The notes under the pieces were generated by a model that ran no database searches, was not told the DNA's origin, and saw only the letters and a program-made list of their open reading frames with translations. From Pseudanabaena sp. UBA1465 (GTDB taxonomy: Bacteria > Cyanobacteriota > Cyanobacteriia > Pseudanabaenales > Pseudanabaenaceae), in assembly GCA_002325645.1 (NCBI GenBank), contig DCSN01000246.1:1-26948 (forward strand): DNA of 26,948 nucleotides, read 5' to 3'. This document shows positions 15,389 to 21,881 of this stretch, piece by piece (the stretch's first letter is position 1; each line of letters begins with the position of its first letter). Position numbers and translations under genes: made by a program.

Positions 15389-15415
15389 TGTGGCGCACGC
15401 TGCGCGTGCGCCACA
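15389..15415. repeat. Palindromic repeat, family C, copy 2 (perfect)
   Basis: A perfect 12-bp stem TGTGGCGCACGC with loop TGC, seven bases after the nuclease stop. Its right arm matches the 12944-12986 element exactly over TGCGCGTGCGCCACA, while the left arm of that copy has drifted. There is no T-run, so on its own it is less terminator-like than the hairpin that follows. Confidence 0.88.
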
Positions 15416-15421
15416 AGTAAT

Positions 15422-15454
15422 AAAAAAGGGCTGTGCAATGCACAGCCCTTTTTT
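15422..15454. terminator. Bidirectional terminator between nuclease gene and rpsU
   Basis: A perfect 15-bp stem AAAAAAGGGCTGTGC with loop AAT and six-base A and T runs at the outer ends, between convergent stop codons. It ends four bases before the rpsU stop. It has the textbook form of an intrinsic terminator usable from both sides. Confidence 0.92.
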
Positions 15455-15457
15455 ACT

Positions 15458-15649
15458 CTAGACATCACGACGACGGAAACGACCACGACGCTTAGCATTT
15501 TCGGCTTTACGTTTACGTTTTTCGCCTGCGGTTTCATGATATTGACAGCGACGAATATCCGCTAGTAAGCCAGCTTTTTGGATTTTTTTCTTAAATCGGC
15601 GTAATGCCGACTCAATCCCTTCATTTTCACCAACGATTATTTGAGTCAT
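15458..15649 (-). CDS. rpsU: 30S ribosomal protein bS21
   Basis: A 63-residue, very basic protein matching bS21: MTQIIVGENEGIESALRRFKK, a central QKAGLLADIRRCQYHE and a Lys/Arg-rich tail KRKRKAENAKRRGRFRRRD. It binds the small ribosomal subunit near the anti-Shine-Dalgarno helix and helps translation initiation. Length and motifs are standard. Cyanobacteria often have more than one rpsU copy. It is monocistronic here, with a strong terminator right after the stop. Confidence 0.97.
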   Translation of the reverse strand: MTQIIVGENEGIESALRRFKKKIQKAGLLADIRRCQYHETAGEKRKRKAENAKRRGRFRRRDV

Positions 15650-15811
15650 GCTTATTTGGGGAGCAAAGTATTGTTCTTAATTATGCTGTAGTTTGGCGCA
15701 TTTTAATTTAGGCGACGGCTATCTAGGTTAGCAAATTTCGACCTACGTTGTAAAGTTTATTTTTGTGAGGCAGCGATCGCCCTCTTTTCGAGCAGCCAAA
15801 AGGTTGCTCAA

Positions 15812-15864
15812 ACCCAAAGCCAAAAAGTTTCGTCCCTGCGGGACAAAACTTTTTGGGCTTGGGT
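15812..15864. repeat. Imperfect palindrome with ACCCAA ends
   Basis: 25-bp arms beginning ACCCAA and ending GTCCC surround a TGC loop, with three mismatched positions. The outer end (CTCAAACCCAAA, whose complement reads TTTGGGTTTGAG) matches the right flank of the family A repeat at 4974-4985, so the two families may be related. It lies in the 353-base gap between rpsU and the GMC gene. A short imperfect hairpin (AGCAGCC...GGTTGCT) sits just before it. Confidence 0.75.
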
Positions 15865-15905
15865 AATTTTTGCACAAGTACTTAGAAAGGTGAGCTTTGC
15901 TAAGG

Positions 15906-15977
15906 GACTCGCAGTAAAATAAAGAACCAATTTGGTGTGGCGCGGCAAAGCCGCGCCACACCAAAGGCAGAACCCTA
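15906..15977. repeat. Palindromic repeat with conserved flanks, family D, copy 1
   Basis: A perfect 16-bp stem (15931-15946 and 15950-15965, TTTGGTGTGGCGCGGC) with loop AAA is bordered by GACTCGCAGTAAAATAAAG on the left and GCAGAACCCTA on the right. The same borders enclose a different stem at 25265-25368. The unit ends 25 bases before the GMC oxidoreductase ATG and would form its transcript leader if the promoter lies further upstream. The rest of the gap 15650-16002 holds only the 15812 palindrome and no recognisable gene. Confidence 0.88.
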
Positions 15978-16002
15978 AGCAACGAGTTTGTCAAGAAATA
16001 AC

Positions 16003-17664
16003 ATGAGTCCCTATCCTTCTACAGAAGTTTATGATGCGATCGTCGTTGGCTCTGGAGCCAATGGTGGCGTGGCTGCCAAGGAATTGAGCGAACGCGGTTT
16101 AAAAGTCCTCGTCTTAGAAGCAGGTCGGACTCCCGTAGCAAGTGATCTCGGCAATCAGCCAAGAGATATGGCAAAGCGTTTATATAATCTGGCGATCACT
16201 AAGCGTCAGTCCTATCAGTCGATGCATCCTGGATATTGGAAGGCAAATCCTGATCTATTTATTGATGAAAAAGACAATCCTTACACCACGCCATCCGATC
16301 GCCCGTTTTACTGGATTCGTGGTCGTCAGGTGGGCGGCAAGAGCTTGACTTGGGGCGGGATCACCTTGCGACTATCCGACTATGAATTTAAGGCATCCAG
16401 TCGCGATGGACATGAGCAGGACTGGCCGATCGCCTATGCAGATTTGGCTCCCTATTACAGTAAATTAGAAAAATTCTTTCAGGTGCGGGGTAGTCAAGAA
16501 GGTTTAGCGCAACTGCCCGATGGTGACTATCAGCCGACTTTACCCTTAACTCCTGCTGAAGAACATCTCAAGCAAATTGTGGAAACTAAATGGTCAGATC
16601 GTCGCCTGATCCCTTCACGGGGCTTCGGTTTGCATCATCCCACCCCAGAGCAGCCTTGGCCGATGTATTCCAGTTTGGGTTCTTCGCTCAAAGCGGCGAT
16701 CGAGACGGGAAATGTTACTTTGCGATCGGATGCAGTGGTTAGCCATGTGATCTTTGATGCGGATACGCGCAAAGCTCTCGGCGTGGGCTATATCGATCGC
16801 CACACCAAACAAGCCCACGAAGTCTTTGCAAGGACTGTAGTTTTATGCGCCTCCACCATTGAGTCAGTGCGGATTCTATTACATTCCACTGAGAAATATC
16901 AAACAGCAGGCTTAACCAATCCATCGGGAATGCTAGGAAGATTTCTGATGGATCATGTATCTACCTCCACCTTCTTTCTATTACCAAATATCAAACAAAC
17001 GCCAAAGCCCTTCGACTTATCAGGTTGTGATAGCTTTTTCATCCCTTGTTTTTGCAATTTAGAATCACAACAGGAAAAATTTCTACGCGGCTACGGCATT
17101 TGGGGCGGAGTGCAACGCTTTGATTTACCAAGGTTGTTGCGGAAAGCAGGTGATGGCTCGATTGGTTTTATGATTGCTCACGGTGAAGTTTTGCCTCGTT
17201 ACGATAACCAGATTCAGCTAAGTGATGATGTGGTCGATGCTTGGGGAATTCCCGTACCTCACATTGAATGTGCTTGGTCAGAAAATGAACATCTAATGCT
17301 CGATCATATGCACAGACAAATTGATGAAATCATCAAACTCGCAGGTGGCAAAAATATGAACTTGACAGATATTTTCCACGTTCCTATTTTTTCTGGTTTT
17401 GTGAGTCGGATGGAAGAAATAATGGCATTTTCGGCTCCTCCTGGTTATTACATTCATGAGGTCGGCGGCGCGAGAATGGGAACTTCAGAAAATAATTCTG
17501 TAGTAAATGCCCATAACCAACTTTGGGAAGTGCCTAATCTCTTTGTTACCGATGGCGCTTGTTGGGCTTCCTCTGGTTGGCAAAGTCCCACTTTGACTGA
17601 GATGGCAGTTACAGCGCGGGCCTCTGAATTTATTGCCGAAGAGATGCGTAAAGGTGTTTTATGA
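16003..17664 (+). CDS. GMC-family FAD-dependent oxidoreductase
   Basis: A 553-residue flavoprotein from the ATG at 16003. An in-frame TTG 15 bases upstream is less likely. The N-terminal Rossmann motif is VVGSGANGGVAAKEL with VLVLEAG after it (14-41), the GMC loop is GRQVGGKSLTWGGITLR, and the C-terminal domain has HEVGGARMGTS and NLFVTDGACWASSGWQSPTLTEMAV. These match the glucose-methanol-choline superfamily, closest in style to the sugar- or gluconate-dehydrogenase-like members. The usual NPTLT reads SPTLT here. It should oxidise an alcohol or sugar with FAD. Substrate and electron acceptor cannot be inferred. No signal peptide is visible, so it is probably cytoplasmic. hypE follows 16 bases downstream on the same strand and may share its transcript. 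Confidence 0.9.
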   Translation: MSPYPSTEVYDAIVVGSGANGGVAAKELSERGLKVLVLEAGRTPVASDLGNQPRDMAKRLYNLAITKRQSYQSMHPGYWKANPDLFIDEKDNPYTTPSDRPFYWIRGRQVGGKSLTWGGITLRLSDYEFKASSRDGHEQDWPIAYADLAPYYSKLEKFFQVRGSQEGLAQLPDGDYQPTLPLTPAEEHLKQIVETKWSDRRLIPSRGFGLHHPTPEQPWPMYSSLGSSLKAAIETGNVTLRSDAVVSHVIFDADTRKALGVGYIDRHTKQAHEVFARTVVLCASTIESVRILLHSTEKYQTAGLTNPSGMLGRFLMDHVSTSTFFLLPNIKQTPKPFDLSGCDSFFIPCFCNLESQQEKFLRGYGIWGGVQRFDLPRLLRKAGDGSIGFMIAHGEVLPRYDNQIQLSDDVVDAWGIPVPHIECAWSENEHLMLDHMHRQIDEIIKLAGGKNMNLTDIFHVPIFSGFVSRMEEIMAFSAPPGYYIHEVGGARMGTSENNSVVNAHNQLWEVPNLFVTDGACWASSGWQSPTLTEMAVTARASEFIAEEMRKGVL

Positions 17665-17680
17665 AAATATATGGTCTACC

Positions 17681-18730
17681 ATGTCGCTAGAACAAATATC
17701 TTGCCCGATCGCCTTCCAGCAATATCCCCAAATTCTCTTAGCTCATGGTGGCGGCGGCAGGTTAACGCATCAACTTATTTCGGAGATATTTGCCCCTGCT
17801 TTTGGGATGGGCGATCGCGCTCAACAGGATGCCGCTACTTTTGCCTTACCGTTAGGGCAGAAATTAGCTTTTACGACGGATTCCTATGTCGTGAAGCCAC
17901 TCTTTTTTGCGGGGGGAGACATTGGCGCTTTAGCCGTTAATGGAACTGTTAATGATTTGGCGATGGTGGGGGCAAAACCTCTGTATTTGAGCGCAGGTTT
18001 TATATTGGAGGAGGGTTTGCCAATGGAGACATTGTGGCGCGTGGTGCAATCAATGCGTCAGGCTGCCGCGATCGCAGGCGTGCAGATCGTCACGGGAGAC
18101 ACGAAAGTGGTCGATCGCGGTAAGGGCGATGGCATTTTTATTAATACATCGGGAATTGGGGCGATCGCGACGGACTTAGAAATTGCCCCCCGTTCAATTC
18201 GCGAAGGGGATGTGATTCTATTGAATGGAGATATCGGTCGTCATGGCATCGCCATTATGGCGGCGCGAGAAGGTTTAGCCTTTGAGACAGAAATTCAGAG
18301 CGATTGCATGGCTTTGGCGGATTTAGTGATGGCTTGGTTAGAGGGAGGTGTGGAAATTCATGCGCTGCGCGATTTAACCCGTGGTGGCTTAGCAACTTCG
18401 CTGAATGAATTAGCGAGTACAGCCAATGTGAACATCACCATCGAAGAATCAGCGATCGCCGTTCAAGATGATGTCCGAGCAGTCTGTGAAATTTTGGGGC
18501 TTGACCCGCTTTATGTAGCCAATGAGGGGCGATTTGTGGCGTTTGTCCCTGAATCAGAAGTGGATCAGGCGATCGCCATTGCTCGGAATTTTCCTGAAGC
18601 AGGGGGACAGATGCGAGTGATTGGCAGAGTTGGCGATCGCAATCAATCTTTGGTATCTATGCGTGGTCAGATCGGATTGCATCGGATTTTAAGTATGCTC
18701 AGTGGTGAGCAGTTACCCCGTATTTGCTAG
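17681..18730 (+). CDS. hypE: Hydrogenase maturation protein HypE
   Basis: A 349-residue AIR-synthase-like protein. With HypF it converts a carbamoyl group on its C-terminal cysteine to thiocyanate, the source of the cyanide ligands of the NiFe centre. The diagnostic C-terminus PRIC is intact (Cys349). The ATP-binding domain shows AHGGGGRLTHQLI (21-33), FTTDSYVVKPLFFAGGDIGALAVNGTVNDLAMVGA and VTGDTKVVDRGKGDGIFIN, and the C-terminal half has LRDLTRGGLATSLNE. The ATG at 17681 gives MSLEQISCP. The open frame upstream would overlap the GMC gene and is not supported. Its presence 0.9 kb from hoxYH links it to their maturation. HypA, B, C, D, F and the protease HoxW are not in the window. Confidence 0.95.
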   Translation: MSLEQISCPIAFQQYPQILLAHGGGGRLTHQLISEIFAPAFGMGDRAQQDAATFALPLGQKLAFTTDSYVVKPLFFAGGDIGALAVNGTVNDLAMVGAKPLYLSAGFILEEGLPMETLWRVVQSMRQAAAIAGVQIVTGDTKVVDRGKGDGIFINTSGIGAIATDLEIAPRSIREGDVILLNGDIGRHGIAIMAAREGLAFETEIQSDCMALADLVMAWLEGGVEIHALRDLTRGGLATSLNELASTANVNITIEESAIAVQDDVRAVCEILGLDPLYVANEGRFVAFVPESEVDQAIAIARNFPEAGGQMRVIGRVGDRNQSLVSMRGQIGLHRILSMLSGEQLPRIC

Positions 18731-18794
18731 ATAGGCAACAAACACGGGAAGACCAGCTACTCCCTTCCCACCCAAAGAATAGGCGTTACAAAGT

Positions 18795-18839
18795 GAATAA
18801 TTAGGCATGCACGGCGAAGCCGCGCATGCCTAATTATTC
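18795..18839. repeat. Palindrome carrying the phosphoribosyltransferase stop codon
   Basis: A 16-bp outer stem (GAATAATTAGGCATGC), one mismatch, then a 4-bp inner stem with apex GC-GAA-GC. It lies between the convergent hypE and phosphoribosyltransferase genes. The right arm contains the last codons and TAG stop of the minus-strand gene (stop at 18830-18832, C-terminus Asn-Asn). It can act as a transcript end for both. Confidence 0.85.
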
Positions 18840-19483
18840 GCTGGGAAGGGAGTATTAGCTAGTTGAAAACACGCTAAAGCTTGCTCTGTCGTTACTTCGG
18901 GAAAATGCCTATAAAAATGGCTGACGCTCACAAAAACTTCAGGACGCTCTAATAAAATGATCTTGTCGATGCGTGAGGCGATCGCTTTGGGCATTTGTAG
19001 GGGAGCAACAGGAACTGCCAGCCAAATTTCTTTGTAGGGTAAGGTTTTCATCGCCGCCGCAATAACAGCGATCGTCGCGCCCGTCGCAATTCCATCATCA
19101 ACAATAATCGCCGTCTTGTCAGTGATTTCTAACTGTGGTCGGAAGGGTTGAAATGTACGAAGTAGACCATCGGCTTTAGTCCTTGCATGATGAACAGCGT
19201 GAGTCCATTCGCTCGGAGAGCAATATTCCTTTCCCATATCCAGCATATAGCCGTCTGCTGTGATCGCGCCTAGGGCTGTTTCAGGATTAATCGGAAGCAC
19301 AATTTTTTTAGCGATCGCCACATCAAGAGGGCAACCAAGTTGCTGCGCGATCGGAGCCGAGACCAATAGGCCTCCACGGGGAATTCCATACACAATCGGA
19401 TCGACAGGCTTAGCCTTGACAATTAGTTCGGCTAATTGACATCCAGCACTATGCCGATCTTCAAACAAACTAAGCACTTGCAT
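18830..19483 (-). CDS. Type I phosphoribosyltransferase domain protein
   Basis: A 217-residue protein with the PRPP-binding signature TAIIVDDGIATGAT at 124-137, preceded by PIVYGIPRGGLLVSAPIAQQLGCPLDVAIAKKIVLP (29-64). This matches the predicted phosphoribosyltransferases of COG1926, whose substrate is generally not known. GGAGG lies eleven bases before the ATG at 19483. The last few residues are encoded by the palindrome at 18795-18839, so the C-terminus may have been altered by that element. It lies downstream of hoxH on the same strand with a 121-base gap containing another palindrome, so cotranscription with hoxYH is uncertain. A role in hydrogenase biology is not indicated. Confidence 0.85.
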   Translation of the reverse strand: MQVLSLFEDRHSAGCQLAELIVKAKPVDPIVYGIPRGGLLVSAPIAQQLGCPLDVAIAKKIVLPINPETALGAITADGYMLDMGKEYCSPSEWTHAVHHARTKADGLLRTFQPFRPQLEITDKTAIIVDDGIATGATIAVIAAAMKTLPYKEIWLAVPVAPLQMPKAIASRIDKIILLERPEVFVSVSHFYRHFPEVTTEQALACFQLANTPFPANN

Positions 19484-19568
19484 GGAGAGTAAAACCTCCT
19501 CAAGAATAGTCTTGGATCAACCAAGCAACAAATTCCCAATTATCTGTTCACTTCCATTATATAGCGCC

Positions 19569-19611
19569 CAAATAAAGGTCGGCGGCGCAAAGCGCCGCCG
19601 ACCTCTATTTG
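19569..19611. repeat. Palindromic repeat, family B, copy 2, overlapping the hoxH stop
   Basis: 20-base arms (CAAATAAAGGTCGGCGGCGC) with one mismatch and loop AAA. The right arm covers the hoxH stop codon TAG (19605-19607) and reaches into the last two sense codons. The outer arm CCAAATAAAGG and the GGCGC tip match the element at 14762-14808. It is likely to define the 3' end of the hoxYH message. Confidence 0.88.
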
Positions 19612-21029
19612 CTGATTTCCTTGAAAACCTTGCCATCAGCCCCAATTAACTGCACCTGCATCGGCATTTGTCCATAGGCATGGGTGGAGCAGCTTAGACA
19701 GGGATCGAAATTGCGGATGCCAGCTTCTACACGATTGAGGAAACCTTCAGATACATCGCCATTGTGAATATAATGCTTAGCAATCTGAGCAACGGTTTTA
19801 TTCATCGCTAGATTGTTATGCCCTGTGGCAATAATCAAGTTGACTTTCTTAATCACTCCATTTTCATCGACATGGTAATGATGGAACAATGTGCCGCGAG
19901 GAGCTTCACTTACGCCAATACCTTCGAGGGCATTAATTCCTGCTTGAGCGCGAGTATGACTAGACATCACATCAGGATCTTCCACAAGTTCAGTGATCTT
20001 CTCGATCGCTGCCAAAATCTCAATCAACCGCGCATAGTGATAGAAAAATGAAGATGTGGCAACCCTACCCCCTGCGCGATCGCGAAATTCCTGCAATTCT
20101 TGATTAGCTTTAGGCGTATCGATATATTCACAAACATTCAACCGCGCCAGAGGACCGACGCGATAAATACCATCGGGATAGCCAAGGGGTTTGTAATAGG
20201 GAAATTTGAGATATGACCAAGGCTCAACGGCTTCACCGATATATTGTTGATAGTCATCTTCACTGAGATGATCGGCGATAATTTGCCCCTGACTATCGAC
20301 AAAGCGAATATGTCCACCGTAATGTTCCCATTCGCCTTTTTTGCCGACTAAGCTCATAAATAGTGATGGAAATTTGCCAAATACATCAACTTCTGTTTGC
20401 AGTTCATTTAATAAATTTTTAAATAATGCTAAAGCATTCTCAATCGTGGCTAGGGATTCGGGCAGGCGATCGCGTATCCATGTCCGACCTTCTTCGCTAA
20501 GCGGCGATCGCACACCACCCGCCACCGCCCAAGCCGTATGGATTTTTTTGGCTCCCAAAATTTCAATAATTTGCTGTCCAAACTGGCGTAAACGAATACC
20601 ACCTCTCGCCAAATCGGGACTGGCTGCCATCAATCCAAATACGTTTCTCGTGGCAGGATTGCTATCCCAACCGAGCAGAAAATCGGGGGAACTAAGATGG
20701 AAGAAGGAAAGAGCGTGGGATTGGGTGATTTGGGCAAGATTCATCAAGCGGCGCAGTTTTTCTCCCGCAGGGGGGATTTTGACGGCTAATAACTTATCGC
20801 CTGTTTTCGCGGAGGCTAATAAATGACTAACGGGACAGATGCCACAAATGCGTGAGGTGATTCCCGCCATTTCCCACATGGGGCGACCTTCACAAAATTT
20901 CTCAAAGCCGCGATATTCCACCACATGAAAATGAGCATCGGAAACTTCGCCAAGATCATCGAGAAAGATCGAGATTTTGGCATGACCTTCAATGCGAGTG
21001 ACGGGATCGATTACTACTGTTTTTGCCAT
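19605..21029 (-). CDS. hoxH: Bidirectional NiFe hydrogenase large subunit HoxH
   Basis: A 474-residue catalytic subunit of the NAD(P)-linked hydrogenase. Both nickel-binding motifs are complete: RICGICPVSH (Cys62, Cys65, His69) and DPCLSCSTH (Cys444, Cys447, His450). A 24-residue extension follows His450 (AYGQMPMQ onward), which in HoxH precursors is removed by the protease HoxW after NiFe insertion. The start is the ATG at 21029, giving MAKTVVIDPVTRIEGHAKI. The frame remains open another 153 bases upstream, but that would run into hoxY. hoxY lies 53 bases upstream on the same strand. The last codons and stop lie in a palindrome. Intact ligands indicate a functional enzyme. Confidence 0.97.
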   Translation of the reverse strand: MAKTVVIDPVTRIEGHAKISIFLDDLGEVSDAHFHVVEYRGFEKFCEGRPMWEMAGITSRICGICPVSHLLASAKTGDKLLAVKIPPAGEKLRRLMNLAQITQSHALSFFHLSSPDFLLGWDSNPATRNVFGLMAASPDLARGGIRLRQFGQQIIEILGAKKIHTAWAVAGGVRSPLSEEGRTWIRDRLPESLATIENALALFKNLLNELQTEVDVFGKFPSLFMSLVGKKGEWEHYGGHIRFVDSQGQIIADHLSEDDYQQYIGEAVEPWSYLKFPYYKPLGYPDGIYRVGPLARLNVCEYIDTPKANQELQEFRDRAGGRVATSSFFYHYARLIEILAAIEKITELVEDPDVMSSHTRAQAGINALEGIGVSEAPRGTLFHHYHVDENGVIKKVNLIIATGHNNLAMNKTVAQIAKHYIHNGDVSEGFLNRVEAGIRNFDPCLSCSTHAYGQMPMQVQLIGADGKVFKEISK

Positions 21030-21082
21030 GACTAGACTCTCTAAATATTTATTTCTTATTCCCTTTTTCCATAGGGGGAGGG

Positions 21083-21667
21083 CTATCCAAATTTGATCAT
21101 TTCGCGCCCTTCCATCACAGGGATTTCTCCTTTTAGCAAAGGCGCGATCGCTGCTTTGATTCGATCCGATGAAGGAGGACAACCGGGGATATACATATCC
21201 ACTTTCACAACTTCATGAACGGGCATCACTTTTCCTAATAGCTCAGGCACAATCCCTGGTGCATAGGGCAATTGCGGTGTAACATCACCTAGCTCTAAAT
21301 AGCTCCGCCGCAGCACCATATCAGCATTATCGCCGCCCATCATGTTTCGCATGGCGGGGACATTTGCCGTAACCGCACAGTCACCAAAGGAAATCAGAAA
21401 CTTTGTTTGCTTGCGGATTTTGTAAATTAGTTCCAGATTTTCTTCATTAGCGATCGCCCCTTCAACGAGGCAAACATCGACATTTTCGGGATATTCCTTA
21501 ATATCAGCGATCGGGCTATGCACGATATCCGCATATTTCACCAGTTCAAAGAGCCATTCATCTAAGTCCAAAAATGACATATGACAGCCAGAGCAACCCG
21601 CCAGCCAAACCGTTGCTAGTTTAACTTTCGCTGTTTTTGGTTCAGTGATTTCCTCTACCTTAGTCAT
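21083..21667 (-). CDS. hoxY: Bidirectional NiFe hydrogenase small subunit HoxY
   Basis: A 194-residue subunit that carries the proximal [4Fe-4S] cluster next to the NiFe site. The four ligands are visible as Cys25 and Cys28 (AGCSGCHMSFLD), Cys97 (GDCAVTAN) and Cys163 (PGCPPSSD). Length is typical of cyanobacterial HoxY. It is the first gene of a two-gene hoxYH unit. Elsewhere hoxU usually lies directly upstream, but here the next gene upstream on the same strand is topA, 214 bases away. The diaphorase part (HoxE, HoxF, HoxU) must be encoded elsewhere if the enzyme is complete. The intervening DNA should hold the promoter, but I cannot identify a LexA or AbrB site by eye. Confidence 0.97.
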   Translation of the reverse strand: MTKVEEITEPKTAKVKLATVWLAGCSGCHMSFLDLDEWLFELVKYADIVHSPIADIKEYPENVDVCLVEGAIANEENLELIYKIRKQTKFLISFGDCAVTANVPAMRNMMGGDNADMVLRRSYLELGDVTPQLPYAPGIVPELLGKVMPVHEVVKVDMYIPGCPPSSDRIKAAIAPLLKGEIPVMEGREMIKFG

Positions 21668-21793
21668 GGCTTCTGCTCTCTAATGCTTTACAGTTCGCAA
21701 TACTCGATATCTAGAACACTTGCAATGATTCCCAATCACTAGGATAGAGTAATTAAATAAGCAAAGCCTTTCCTCGTCATAGATCTTGACACT

Positions 21794-21863
21794 ACCCAAA
21801 CCAAGAAAGATTTTAAAAGCGTTGCAAAGCAACGCTTTTAAAATCTTTCTTGTAGTTCGTTTG
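21794..21863. repeat. 70-bp palindromic repeat, family A, copy 2 (inverted orientation)
   Basis: Perfect 24-bp arms (21802-21825 and 21829-21852) with loop AAA, flanked by ACCCAAAC and TAGTTCGTTTG, the reverse complement of the flanks at 4911-4980. It begins 18 bases beyond the topA stop and lies between topA and hoxY, where it can end the topA message. See copy 1 for the compensated differences. Confidence 0.9.
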
Positions 21864-21881
21864 CGAAAACAGTTACAGCTA

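Noticed and set aside
15641..15658. CCCCAAATAAG just before rpsU as a half palindrome of family B
   Set aside because: Only about ten bases match and there is no second arm, so chance is likely.
15743..15994. Possible 83-residue minus-strand gene between rpsU and the GMC gene
   Set aside because: It runs through two palindromic repeats, its predicted protein shows no domain or coherent composition, and its start overlaps the upstream part of the GMC gene.
17681..18730. Selenophosphate synthetase or another AIR-synthase relative (SelD, ThiL, PurM)
   Set aside because: The C-terminal PRIC motif and neighbouring hoxYH identify HypE. The SelD N-terminal Cys/Sec motif is missing.
18830..19483. 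Phosphoribosyltransferase as a hydrogenase accessory gene
   Set aside because: Nothing in the family connects it to NiFe assembly, and a palindrome separates it from hoxH, so adjacency may be accidental.
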